Of a DNA stretch of 37,552 nt, positions 24,537 to 33,061 are shown piece by piece. Position numbers and translations under genes: made by a program. Numbering within the stretch: position 1 is the first letter of the stretch; the number at the start of each line of letters is the position of its first letter. Source of the stretch: JBBAFM01 sp041655415 (GTDB taxonomy: Bacteria > Bacillota > Clostridia > Peptostreptococcales > JAAYPU01); assembly GCA_964429195.1 (NCBI GenBank), contig CAYSBC010000013.1:1-37552 (forward strand). Direction: 5' to 3'. A model generated the notes under the pieces. That model was not told where the DNA came from. It searched no databases and saw nothing but the letters and a program-made list of their open reading frames with translations.

Positions 24537-24615
24537 ATTGTACCATAATCCTTTGTATATTCAATCCTAATTTTATGCTCTATCGATAGTGTTCATGCTA
24601 TGATCTCCATGAAAT

Positions 24616-26025
24616 TTAACCTTCTGTCTCATTGGCTAATTCAAGAATGGCATCTGTATATATCCTGAAAAGAGTCATAAGATGTTCTATCTCAATGTAT
24701 TCATTTTTTTGGTGCTCAACGCTTGGACCATCGACTAATCGCGGTCCAAAGGCTACTGCATTTTCAATAGCTCTGGCATAGGTTCCTCCTCCTATGACCT
24801 TGGGTTTGCTTTCATAATCCTGGGTATGCTTTTGATATACTTTCATAAGTGCTTTAATGACCGGGTGATCTGATTCTAAATATATTGGACCTTGATAATG
24901 TTTTTTAATGATACCAAAGGAATGCTCATCAATGACAGACCTTATCCCTGCGTAAATGTCTTCCATATCGGTGTGAAGTGGCGCCCTGATATTGACTGTC
25001 ATGCCTATGGTCTTCTCATCAACTTTAATCTGACCTAGGTTAAAGATGAGTTCTCCTGAGATATCATCTTTAAAATAGCAGCCAATCCTTTCCCCATGAA
25101 TATCCATTCCTATTTTATCGTTATAGAATTTTATAAAATCCTGGATAGAATCGTTGTCAAAGGTCAGCTTTCCAAGGAACTGAATCATAATAGAAATAGC
25201 ATTAATCCCCTTTTCCGGTGTTGACCCATGGGCTGAAACCCCAGCTGCACTGATTTGTATGCCTTTACCCTGCATCTTATATTTTATAGAGTAGTCCCTT
25301 TCTTTATTAAATTGTTCAATAGCGTCCATAATAGGCCTATAATCCTTAGCAATCAGAACAGCTTTACAAAAATCTGGAACCATATTAGGTGCATTACCGC
25401 CCTCTATGCTCTTAAGCTTTATACCTGTTTCTGTAGAAAGACCTATTTTTTTGACTAAATCAAAGATGAGGATACCCTTTTCACCCTGTATCACAGGGAA
25501 TTCTCCATCCGGCACAAAAGCCATATGGGGCATTTCTTCTTTTTGGATATAATAATTAATGCCGCCCCATTCAGCTGTTTCCTCATTTGTTCCTAAAATA
25601 AGTCTTACTCGTCTATGAAGCTTAATTCCTGCATCGACTATCGTTTTTAATGCATATAAAGAAACTATGGCAGGTCCCTTGTTATCAACAGCCCCTCTTC
25701 CAAAAAGTTTCCCATCTATGATTTCACCACCAAAGGGATCCATATCCCATCCTGATCCTTCGGCTACAATATCTAGATGAACAAGCACACCAACAATTTC
25801 TTCTCCTTCGCCAATTTCAATATGTCCTGCATAGTTGTCTATATTTTTTGTGGTTAAACCCAGTTCCTTTCCTTTGTCCAACATGTACATCAAGGCTTCA
25901 TGTACACCATCACCAAAAGGCCTTCCCTCTTTCCTCTCACCATCAACACTTCTAATCTTGATTAGCCCCTGCAAATCCTTAATTATTCTATCCTTGTATT
26001 TTTCTGCATGATCCAATTGACTCAC
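24616..26025 (-). CDS. pepV: Dipeptidase PepV (M20 metallopeptidase family)
   Basis: A 469-residue di-zinc exopeptidase that splits dipeptides in the cytosol. Metal and catalytic residues are visible: H83 and D85 (VLVHLDIV), D114 (GRGAVDNKGP), E148/E149 (GTNEETAEWGG), D173 (VPDGEFPV) and H438 (PSVEHQKNEYI). The lid domain between residues about 190 and 380 includes GVSAHGSTPEKG. The length and the VPDGEFPVIQGEKG block are PepV-like rather than PepT-like. It is 14 nt downstream of the CapA-family gene. Confidence 0.94.
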   Translation of the reverse strand: MSQLDHAEKYKDRIIKDLQGLIKIRSVDGERKEGRPFGDGVHEALMYMLDKGKELGLTTKNIDNYAGHIEIGEGEEIVGVLVHLDIVAEGSGWDMDPFGGEIIDGKLFGRGAVDNKGPAIVSLYALKTIVDAGIKLHRRVRLILGTNEETAEWGGINYYIQKEEMPHMAFVPDGEFPVIQGEKGILIFDLVKKIGLSTETGIKLKSIEGGNAPNMVPDFCKAVLIAKDYRPIMDAIEQFNKERDYSIKYKMQGKGIQISAAGVSAHGSTPEKGINAISIMIQFLGKLTFDNDSIQDFIKFYNDKIGMDIHGERIGCYFKDDISGELIFNLGQIKVDEKTIGMTVNIRAPLHTDMEDIYAGIRSVIDEHSFGIIKKHYQGPIYLESDHPVIKALMKVYQKHTQDYESKPKVIGGGTYARAIENAVAFGPRLVDGPSVEHQKNEYIEIEHLMTLFRIYTDAILELANETEG

Positions 26026-26039
26026 TTTTTACACCTCAC

Positions 26040-27254
26040 CTAATCTATATATTCACTTCCTATTATCTCAATCGTGTTGCTATAGGAATTGTTTGCCCTC
26101 CAAAATTCTTCTTGATTCAGTTCTAATTCTTCACTTATCGGTAATGGAAGAATGCTGTATTGATACCCTGCAGGCGTATAATATCTATTAACCCAAGTAG
26201 GTATAGCCTTGACCTCTTGAATCCTTCCTACACCCGTTTCCAATTCTAATGTATAGACGACTTTACCGATTATGCCATCTTCAGTGTGTCTGTCCTCTGT
26301 AAGCTCGAATCTTTGATTGGATATGAAATTCCCTAGAGAGTAAAAAACAACGGTTTCTTCATTCTTGCTGTTGGTTATTATCTCAATAGGTTGAACCACA
26401 TGGGGATGGGAGCCAAATATAATATCCACTCCTTCTTCAGCTAAGTAAGAGGCTATCTGCTCTTGGTATCGATTCTGTTTCTTATGATATTCATTACCCC
26501 AGTGGATATAAAATATGATTAAATCAACATCCGACTCTTCCATGGCCGCAATGATTTGTTTCATGTCTTCAAAACCCTCTTCTAACTTTCCATAATGAAA
26601 GATATTGATATTATCCTCTAATTCTTTAGGAATTATAATACCGTTAATCGTTTTTTTATTATTATATTCTTCTGTTTCATAGGTAAAAGAAGCAAGTCCA
26701 ATTTTTACCCCTGATTTCTGAATGATTCTATAATTCCTTTCATCATCAAAATGGGTACCCAAAGCGGGTAACCTTCTGTACCTTAATAATTCAAGGGTTC
26801 TCAAAAACCCTTCTTTGCCGGTATCCATACTATGATTGTTGGCAGTCACCCCTATGTTAAATCCACTGTATAAGAGTGCATCGACCAAAGTATCCGGCGT
26901 ATTGAATCTTGGATAACTTGAATACCCTTTTTTTTCACCTGCAAAAGTTGTTTCAATGTTGCATAAAGCAATATCAGCGCTCTTGATAATATCCCGGACA
27001 TGCCTATAATTATCCTTAAAATCATAAGAGTCCGTTGCTTTATGATAATGAGCACTCAGCTGTGGTCCATGAGTCATAATATCTCCTACCGCTAGGATAT
27101 CAAGAACAACCTCCTCATTTTCAACTTGAATAGCCCCATTGTCTTCAATGTTTTGTTCATTAAGCATTTCCTTTTGGCAGGCTGTCCCAATGAATAGCAT
27201 CGTTGCAATTCCATATGTTAGCAATAATAATGACTTCTTTAGTCTATCTTTCAT
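26040..27254 (-). CDS. CapA-family (PGA_cap) metallophosphatase-like lipoprotein
   Basis: A 404-residue cell-surface protein. The lipoprotein signal ends at C26 (FIGTAC). The rest is a bacterial capsule synthesis CapA-type domain with LAVGDIMTHGPQ, FNTPDTLVDALLYSGFNIGVTANNHSMDTG (seen as TANNHSMDTG), IIFYIHWGNEYH and IIFGSHPHVVQPIEI, the metal-ligand His/Asn/Asp positions of the family's calcineurin-like fold. GGAGAAAA precedes the ATG. No other poly-gamma-glutamate genes are nearby, so a capsule role is doubtful; it pairs with a dipeptidase, which could suggest peptide or cell-wall turnover, but this is inference. Confidence 0.88.
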   Translation of the reverse strand: MKDRLKKSLLLLTYGIATMLFIGTACQKEMLNEQNIEDNGAIQVENEEVVLDILAVGDIMTHGPQLSAHYHKATDSYDFKDNYRHVRDIIKSADIALCNIETTFAGEKKGYSSYPRFNTPDTLVDALLYSGFNIGVTANNHSMDTGKEGFLRTLELLRYRRLPALGTHFDDERNYRIIQKSGVKIGLASFTYETEEYNNKKTINGIIIPKELEDNINIFHYGKLEEGFEDMKQIIAAMEESDVDLIIFYIHWGNEYHKKQNRYQEQIASYLAEEGVDIIFGSHPHVVQPIEIITNSKNEETVVFYSLGNFISNQRFELTEDRHTEDGIIGKVVYTLELETGVGRIQEVKAIPTWVNRYYTPAGYQYSILPLPISEELELNQEEFWRANNSYSNTIEIIGSEYID

Positions 27255-27268
27255 ATTTTTTCTCCAAT

Positions 27269-27314
27269 GTATAATAATAATCAGCAGGTATATACCTGCT
27301 GATTATTATTATAC
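27269..27314. repeat. Perfect 46-bp palindrome between nifU-like gene and capA-like gene
   Basis: Two 23-bp arms meet without a spacer at 27291/27292, reading TAATAATCAGCAGGTAT and its exact complement at the core. The outer end includes the first base of the nifU-like stop codon (27314). As RNA it would form a very long hairpin. It lacks a clean T-run, so it is not a standard terminator, though it may act as one, as an mRNA stabiliser or as a protein site. Confidence 0.75.
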
Positions 27315-27532
27315 TATATGCCTACAACTTCCTTCACCTCAGGAAACTTTTCCTTTAAAATTTTTTCTATAACTGTCTTGAGTGTCATTTGTGCTCCGGG
27401 GCAACCATTGCATGCACCTTGCAGCATGACTTTTACTATACCCTCCGTATAATCAACAAATTGCACATCGCCGCCATCTCTTTGCAAAAATGGTCTTATT
27501 TCGTCTATGACAGCCTTTATCTTTTCTTCCAT
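27314..27532 (-). CDS. NifU C-terminal-domain-like Fe-S scaffold protein
   Basis: A 72-residue stand-alone NifU C-terminal (Nfu) domain. It begins EEKIKAVIDEIRPFLQRDGGD and has the cluster-binding CxxC at C41/C44 in GACNGCPGAQMTLK. Such proteins hold a transient [4Fe-4S] cluster for delivery to apoproteins. GAGGAGA precedes the ATG. It lies about 105 nt downstream of the second ligase gene, with no clear promoter identified. Confidence 0.92.
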   Translation of the reverse strand: MEEKIKAVIDEIRPFLQRDGGDVQFVDYTEGIVKVMLQGACNGCPGAQMTLKTVIEKILKEKFPEVKEVVGI

Positions 27533-27638
27533 AGATATTCTCCTCTACATCTTTTAGTATAATAAACCTTTACATAGTATTAATATACCAAAATTACAGG
27601 AACATAAACAGTATTTTATTGAAATTCTTTTTATAATA

Positions 27639-29366
27639 TCATTTTATTTCCTCTAATTTTTCTTTTTCAAGATGCCTTTTTATTTTTCGGGTCGTTGTTT
27701 TTATAAATTCATCCTGTTTTATATTTATTTTTCTTATTTTTTTATGATAAGCCAATTGGCTATTGATGAGGTCCACTTCCTTTTGAATTAATGCGAAAAC
27801 CTCGTCTTCTCCATAATCATTCCCAAATTCTTCTTCAATTTCTTCATAATTGGGTCTTATGCTGGCATAGATATGGGTTTCTCCGGTTTCATCATTGAGC
27901 TTTCCCCACACCATACTCTCTTCAATGTACTTACTTCGGCCTAGATAAAATTCCACTTCCTCAGGGTAAATGTTCTTGCCGTTTTTCGCAATGATAACGT
28001 TTTTCTTTCTTCCTGTAATATAAACATAGTTGTTACTATCTAAATAGCCCAAATCGCCTGTATAGTACCATCCATCCTTGATGCTTTCCTCAGTAGCTTC
28101 CTTGTTATTATAATAACCTAGCATGATACTATCACTCTTTGTTATAATTTCACCTATACCCTCTTCATTTGGATTAACAATCATAACCTGTGCTCCAGGT
28201 ATGATCTGACCTGCAGACCTTGCAATAGGTCTTATATCAGGATTGACAGCCACTATAGGGGAGCTTTCTGTAAGCCCGTAGCCCTGGAAGGTCAAAATAC
28301 CCAAGTCAATCAAGCCCAGCATGACTTCCGGGTCTACAGCAGAGCCGCCGATAATAAACATACGGATATTGCCGCCAAAAGTCTGATGAATCTTCTTGAA
28401 TAATTTTTTCGATAAATCTATCCCAATCTTTTTAGAACTGTTATTTAATTTTATAGCCTTTCTTACTTTCTTTTCTAGCCCTTCCTTCTCAATCTTTTTC
28501 CATATTTTCTTATACATTTGTTCGATAACTAAAGGTACTGTTAAAAGAACAGTGGGCTTGGCTTCTTCCATATTTTTAAGAATATATTTTAGTCCCTCAC
28601 AGTAAGCAATAGTGGCCCCCTTATAAAGAGGTAATAAAAAACCGCATGTACATTCATATGTATGATGTATTGGTAGAATTGAAAAAAAGATATCCGATGA
28701 ATCGATATAAACCATCGTAGCCATGGCCATCAGATTGCTGACGATATTTCTATGAGACAGCATGACACCTTTTGCGGTACTGGTTGTTCCCGACGTATAA
28801 AGAAGCATATTCATCACTTCAGTATCAATTGGGAGCTCTTGGAAACCTTTGTAGCCTTCATCTATCATTTGATTGCCTTGGCCTATGAGTTTTGAAAAAG
28901 CCATATGATTATTTTCATGCTGGATTCCGTCCATATTGATGAAATTTTTTATAGATGTCCACATGCCTGAAGATTGAAAGATATTTTCAAACTTTCCAGA
29001 ATAGATGATTGTTTCTACACCTGCCATTTGAACAAGATTCTGAATTTCCTCTGCCGGTAATTCCTTATCAAGGGGTACAACAACACCTAAACCACAGACA
29101 ACTGCCATATAAGCAACAGCCCACTCATAACGATTTTCTCCAATAACGGCAATCTTTTGATCTTTAAAGCCATGAGCCAACATGGCTGTTCCCAAAGCCT
29201 CTACATCCTTTAAAAACTGCTGAAAGCTTATACCTCGATAGGGAGCACCCGGTTTATCCTTTACCATAAAAGCATTTTTATTGCTGTACATGATAGCACT
29301 AGTATAGAGCATATCTCTTAAATCCACGATTTTTCTTGTCTCATAAAGCGGCTTCGTGTTCATCAT
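27639..29366 (-). CDS. AMP-forming long-chain acyl-CoA synthetase-type ligase (paralog 1)
   Basis: A 575-residue member of the ANL adenylating superfamily that activates a carboxylate as acyl-AMP and then passes it to CoA or a similar thiol. The P-loop is LLYTSGTTSTAKGVMLSHRN. Further core motifs are GYGLTESSPIVAVNPD, GWYYTGDLGYLD and GRKKNVIIAKNGKNIYPEEVE; the C-terminal hinge-domain lysine motif reads TRKIKRH. No transmembrane segment is evident. It shares long near-identical blocks with the gene just upstream (29395-31119), for example LPIHHTYEC and GLKYI, so the pair arose by duplication. The gap between them is 28 nt, and GAGGAAGGAAG precedes its ATG. The acyl substrate is unknown; long-chain fatty acid is the closest family guess. 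Confidence 0.88.
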   Translation of the reverse strand: MMNTKPLYETRKIVDLRDMLYTSAIMYSNKNAFMVKDKPGAPYRGISFQQFLKDVEALGTAMLAHGFKDQKIAVIGENRYEWAVAYMAVVCGLGVVVPLDKELPAEEIQNLVQMAGVETIIYSGKFENIFQSSGMWTSIKNFINMDGIQHENNHMAFSKLIGQGNQMIDEGYKGFQELPIDTEVMNMLLYTSGTTSTAKGVMLSHRNIVSNLMAMATMVYIDSSDIFFSILPIHHTYECTCGFLLPLYKGATIAYCEGLKYILKNMEEAKPTVLLTVPLVIEQMYKKIWKKIEKEGLEKKVRKAIKLNNSSKKIGIDLSKKLFKKIHQTFGGNIRMFIIGGSAVDPEVMLGLIDLGILTFQGYGLTESSPIVAVNPDIRPIARSAGQIIPGAQVMIVNPNEEGIGEIITKSDSIMLGYYNNKEATEESIKDGWYYTGDLGYLDSNNYVYITGRKKNVIIAKNGKNIYPEEVEFYLGRSKYIEESMVWGKLNDETGETHIYASIRPNYEEIEEEFGNDYGEDEVFALIQKEVDLINSQLAYHKKIRKINIKQDEFIKTTTRKIKRHLEKEKLEEIK

Positions 29367-29394
29367 TATACTTCCTTCCTCATCGAATTTAGTT

Positions 29395-31119
29395 CTATTC
29401 TACATTTATGCCATATCTTTTAATCTTCTTGGTTGTTGTTTTTTCAAATTCACTCACGATTTCTATTCTTTTAATTCTCTTATAGGGCGCCGCATTGTTA
29501 TTAACGGAGTCTATGTACTTTTCAATCCGGCTGCGTACCTCATCCACCGTCAAATCACTTTCCATTTCATCCAAATATTCCTGATCAATAACAATTTTAC
29601 AAGCAACGACGATATCCGAGCTTTTTGCATCTTCCTTTCCATAGATAAGGCTTTCCTTGATGTAATCGCTTTTTTGAAGTTGAAGTTCAATTTCCTCTGG
29701 GTAGATATTCTTACCATTTTTAGTGACAATAACATTCTTTTTGCGTCCTGTAATAAAAAGAAAACTATCTTCATCTATATAACCATAATCACCTGTTCTC
29801 AGCCATCCGTCAAGAAATACTTGCTTTGTTTCTTCTTCATTTTCAAAATAGCCTTTCATAACAGACTTACTCTTGCACAATATCTCCCCTATCCCCTCTT
29901 CGTTGGGTTCAAATATTCTTATCTCTGTTCCCGGTAATGCTAACCCCGCTGAACCATGTTTTGAGTAATGGTCCTTGTTGACTGTAATAATTGGAGAACA
30001 TTCCGTCATGCCATAGCCTTGAATCATTCGAATGCCTAAATCATTAAAACATTCCACAATTTCAGGGTTTATAGCTGCAGCCCCTGAGATCAATAACCGA
30101 ACGTGCCCTCCTAAGGCCTCATGAACTGCTTTGAATGATTTTTTGCTTATATCGATACCGATTCTTTTTAATTTCTTTGCAGCGAAAATTCCTTTTCTTA
30201 ATTTCTTCGCTTTACCTTCTTTTTCCACCTTACGCCAAATCTTCCGGTACATGGATTCGTATAAGAGCGGAACACCTACCATGACCGTTATCTTCGCTTC
30301 TTGCATATTTTTTACGATATATTTAAGTCCTTCACAAAAAACAATACATGCTCCCTTATATAGTGGAATGAGTATTCCACAGGAGCATTCATAAGTATGA
30401 TGGATTGGCAACACAGATAATGCTCTGTCTTCCGAAGTTATATCCACATATTGGGAAGTGTTCATGATGTTTTCACAAATGTTTTTGTGGGACAACATAA
30501 CACCTTTTGAATTTCCCATCGTTCCTGATGTGAAAAGTATTATTCTTGTTTCCTCATTATCAATGGCCCTATCCAAGTAAGACCTATCTTGATTTCGAAT
30601 GAGCTTATATCCTTCTTCCAGTAACTTTTTTAAGGAGTAATTATTGCCCTCATGTGCATCTGAATCCATGTTAATAACATACTCGATGGATTTCACATTG
30701 GATTTGACATTATCTATAGTATTTCTAATTTTGTCCGAATAGATAATGACACTGGCATGGGATGTGTTGATGAAATTCTCAATATCCTGCTGCGGCAGTT
30801 CTCGATCTAAGGGTACAACGACCCCAACACCGTTGACAACAGCTAAGTAGGATAATATCCACTCATATCTGTTTTCGCCTATAATAACGATGTTTTTATC
30901 TTTTAAATTTTTATTCAATAAAACCGTCCCCAGTGCATTCATATCATCCCTGAGCTTTTGATAGGTAATAGGTAAAAATTGTCCGGCGGGTTTATCCTTT
31001 CTTAAAAAAACATTGTTTTCACCATAAAGTCCGGCACTTGAGTCGACAAGATCTTTTAAATTCTCAATTTGTCTTATGGGATAAAGCGTATTTTTGTTCT
31101 TATTTAAATTTATTTTCAT
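29395..31119 (-). CDS. AMP-forming long-chain acyl-CoA synthetase-type ligase (paralog 2)
   Basis: A 574-residue paralog of the next gene in the operon. Core motifs are ILFTSGTMGNSKGVMLSHKN (P-loop), GYGMTECSPIITVNKD, GWLRTGDYGYID, GRKKNVIVTKNGKNIYPEEIE and the C-terminal TKKIKRYG with the catalytic-type Lys. Its start lies only 4 nt beyond the stop of the FlgG-like gene, with its GAGAGGAT ribosome binding site inside that gene, so it belongs to the flagellar transcript. A link to fatty-acid activation for membrane or protein lipidation in motile cells is speculation; it may simply ride on the operon. Confidence 0.88.
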   Translation of the reverse strand: MKINLNKNKNTLYPIRQIENLKDLVDSSAGLYGENNVFLRKDKPAGQFLPITYQKLRDDMNALGTVLLNKNLKDKNIVIIGENRYEWILSYLAVVNGVGVVVPLDRELPQQDIENFINTSHASVIIYSDKIRNTIDNVKSNVKSIEYVINMDSDAHEGNNYSLKKLLEEGYKLIRNQDRSYLDRAIDNEETRIILFTSGTMGNSKGVMLSHKNICENIMNTSQYVDITSEDRALSVLPIHHTYECSCGILIPLYKGACIVFCEGLKYIVKNMQEAKITVMVGVPLLYESMYRKIWRKVEKEGKAKKLRKGIFAAKKLKRIGIDISKKSFKAVHEALGGHVRLLISGAAAINPEIVECFNDLGIRMIQGYGMTECSPIITVNKDHYSKHGSAGLALPGTEIRIFEPNEEGIGEILCKSKSVMKGYFENEEETKQVFLDGWLRTGDYGYIDEDSFLFITGRKKNVIVTKNGKNIYPEEIELQLQKSDYIKESLIYGKEDAKSSDIVVACKIVIDQEYLDEMESDLTVDEVRSRIEKYIDSVNNNAAPYKRIKRIEIVSEFEKTTTKKIKRYGINVE

Positions 31120-31123
31120 AAAT

Positions 31124-31903
31124 CTATCCTCTCAAATTATTCGCTGTTTTCCACATATCATCAGCAGCCTCAATACTTTTCGAGTTCATTTGATATGCCC
31201 TTTGGGTAATAATTAATTCAACTATTTCTTCGCCTAGGTCCACATTTGAATTCTCTTTATACCCTTGTCTTATATTACCAAAAGACCTTTCTCGTCCGGT
31301 AGATTGAGTAATGGCCATGGAATCGGGGTTTCCATAATAACCCTTTCCAACGCTTAATAGCCTTTGCTCATTTTCAGGTTTAAAGAGTGTAAGCTGACCT
31401 ACTTTCGCACCTCCTTCCTTGATAAATATGCCACCACTTTCACTGACTTCTAAATCTTCATTGCTGTATCGAGATAAGTTCCTCTGTTCAGTCATTATTA
31501 TCTTCAACCCATTCTGATCAACCAGATTACCATTTCCACTGATACTCACCCTTATATTGCGAGTTAAGAGTGTTTGATTGTTACTATCCTCTACACCAAA
31601 GTATCCCATTCCATCAATAGCTAATTGTAATCTGTCATTGGTCTGGATTAATGCACCTTGTTGAAAGTCTCTATATTCCGAGCTTGTTTTTGCTCCACTA
31701 CTCATAATTCTTTTTTCACTATTTAAGTCTTCTGATAAAGGTGTGCCTAAATGACCTGCTTCTGTTCTAACTAATTCTATAAATGATTTATTAATTCTCT
31801 TATAACCCTCTGTATTTACATTTGCAATATTATTGGACAGAATATCTGTCTTTTCCTGAAAAGATTGCATTCCACTTTTCCCAATATTTAAAATATCCCT
31901 CAT
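31124..31903 (-). CDS. flgG: Flagellar hook-basal body rod protein (FlgG/FlhP type)
   Basis: A 259-residue axial protein of the flagellar rod, secreted by the flagellar export gate. The N-terminal rod motif SNNIANVNTEGYKR and the C-terminal VDLGEEIVELIITQRAYQMN-type motif (residues near 220-258, ending ADDMWKTANNLRG) flank a beta-rich middle. These are the coiled-coil-forming ends of rod/hook proteins. AGGGGG precedes the ATG. It is paired with a second rod protein upstream, as with flhO/flhP in Bacillus. Whether it is the distal rod FlgG or another rod subunit is not certain. Confidence 0.9.
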   Translation of the reverse strand: MRDILNIGKSGMQSFQEKTDILSNNIANVNTEGYKRINKSFIELVRTEAGHLGTPLSEDLNSEKRIMSSGAKTSSEYRDFQQGALIQTNDRLQLAIDGMGYFGVEDSNNQTLLTRNIRVSISGNGNLVDQNGLKIIMTEQRNLSRYSNEDLEVSESGGIFIKEGGAKVGQLTLFKPENEQRLLSVGKGYYGNPDSMAITQSTGRERSFGNIRQGYKENSNVDLGEEIVELIITQRAYQMNSKSIEAADDMWKTANNLRG

Positions 31904-31942
31904 TTTTTTTACCCCCTAGGTCTATTGAAATATACGAACAGA

Positions 31943-32704
31943 TTAAACTCTCCCAACTTGATTCACGGACTTTTCCAGTACTCTATCTAAAGATTGTATT
32001 ATCCTCTGATTCGATTCATAGGTTCGGGATATCTCAATCATTTTCACCATTTCCTCTAGCGGATTTACATTGGATTTTTCTAAATGCTTTTGCAAAATTT
32101 TTGTATTGTTTACATCCACTTCTATTCCATTTTCAATGCTGTAGACGCTCTGGCCTAATGGGTTTAATTCTTCAATAGTATCAAAGGTTACAATTTGAAA
32201 CTGATTTCTTTGAATGCCGTCTACCAAAATCCTTCCGTCCTCTTCCACTACAAATTCATTACTGCCAATCCTAATGGGCTGATCCTCTCGTCCTAATACT
32301 CTTTTACCTTCTAGTGTACACAAATATCCATTTAAATCAACCTGAAATTCTCCGTTTCGGGTATAACCTATTTCATTTTCATTCCACTGGATCTTGAAAA
32401 ATCCTTCCCCATCAATTGCAAAATCAGTATTCCGATGTGTTTCTTCCAGCATCCCCTGTTCAAAATCAACAAAAAGTTTATCGATTTGTGTCCCAAAACC
32501 AATTTTACCTATCTCACGCATATAGCTTTCTCCGGTTTCAAGACGCTCTCTGTTTTGCAGGGTAGATTGTTGGACTTCTTTTGTAATTAAGTCCTCAACC
32601 TTAAAGCCAACTGTTTGTACATTAGCTAAATTATTCATCACATTAGCCTGTTTTCTCTCCTGAACGATCATACCTGAAGTTGCAGTAAATAGTGCTCTCA
32701 TCAT
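31943..32704 (-). CDS. flgF: Flagellar hook-basal body rod protein (FlgF/FlhO type)
   Basis: A 253-residue flagellar rod-family protein. The N-terminus has MNNLANVQTVGFK, the rod signature, and the C-terminus reads KSNVNPLEEMVKMIEISRTYESNQRIIQSLD, matching the FlgF/FlgG C-terminal motif. The central part carries IDGEGFFKIQ. It is the first of two tandem rod genes and lies 12 nt after the membrane protein gene. The FlgF versus FlgG name is by position. Confidence 0.88.
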   Translation of the reverse strand: MMRALFTATSGMIVQERKQANVMNNLANVQTVGFKVEDLITKEVQQSTLQNRERLETGESYMREIGKIGFGTQIDKLFVDFEQGMLEETHRNTDFAIDGEGFFKIQWNENEIGYTRNGEFQVDLNGYLCTLEGKRVLGREDQPIRIGSNEFVVEEDGRILVDGIQRNQFQIVTFDTIEELNPLGQSVYSIENGIEVDVNNTKILQKHLEKSNVNPLEEMVKMIEISRTYESNQRIIQSLDRVLEKSVNQVGRV

Positions 32705-32716
32705 ACCCTTATCCCC

Positions 32717-33061
32717 CTATTCCTTATCCTCATAACGAACTAACATCTCATCCTCATACTTCATCCCTAATTTTCTGGCCATTTTTTCTATTTCATAATC
32801 ATTGTAGCCTAACCCCCGATAAGCCATAAAAACAAAATTGGCTAAAAGGATGCCAATACCTATCCCCATGATTAAAACAGGTTTCCTTTTTAACATTTCT
32901 ATTATATTATATTTTTCATCTTTAAAACTTATTTGTTCTTCTTCTAGGTGATTATGGATTGCTTCTTCATAAACATTCTTAAAATTCTTTTGCATTTTTT
33001 TATTTTGCAACAATCCCCAAATAAATAGGCCCGCTCCCACCACGAACAATAAATAATTCAT
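32717..33061 (-). CDS. Small two-helix membrane protein directly after sigD (SwrB position)
   Basis: A 114-residue protein with a membrane helix at the N-terminus (YLLFVVGAGLFIWGLL), a charged middle likely to be helical, and a second hydrophobic segment (VLIMGIGIGILLANFVFMAY), then a short acidic tail. The start is the ATG at 33061, which overlaps the sigD stop (ATGA) and has GAGGTG 6 nt before it. In Bacillus subtilis the gene directly after sigD is swrB, a single-helix activator of flagellar export; this one has the same position but two helices and no sequence match that I recognise. Function unknown. Confidence 0.75.
   Translation of the reverse strand: MNYLLFVVGAGLFIWGLLQNKKMQKNFKNVYEEAIHNHLEEEQISFKDEKYNIIEMLKRKPVLIMGIGIGILLANFVFMAYRGLGYNDYEIEKMARKLGMKYEDEMLVRYEDKE

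Noticed and set aside
24417..24615. FMN riboswitch before ribU
   Set aside because: None of the conserved FMN-element segments is recognisable; the stretch only holds the pepV terminator and AT-rich sequence.
29356..29937. 193-residue plus-strand ORF opposite the second ligase
   Set aside because: Antisense shadow of the strongly conserved ligase C-terminal domain, without a start signal or any family similarity.
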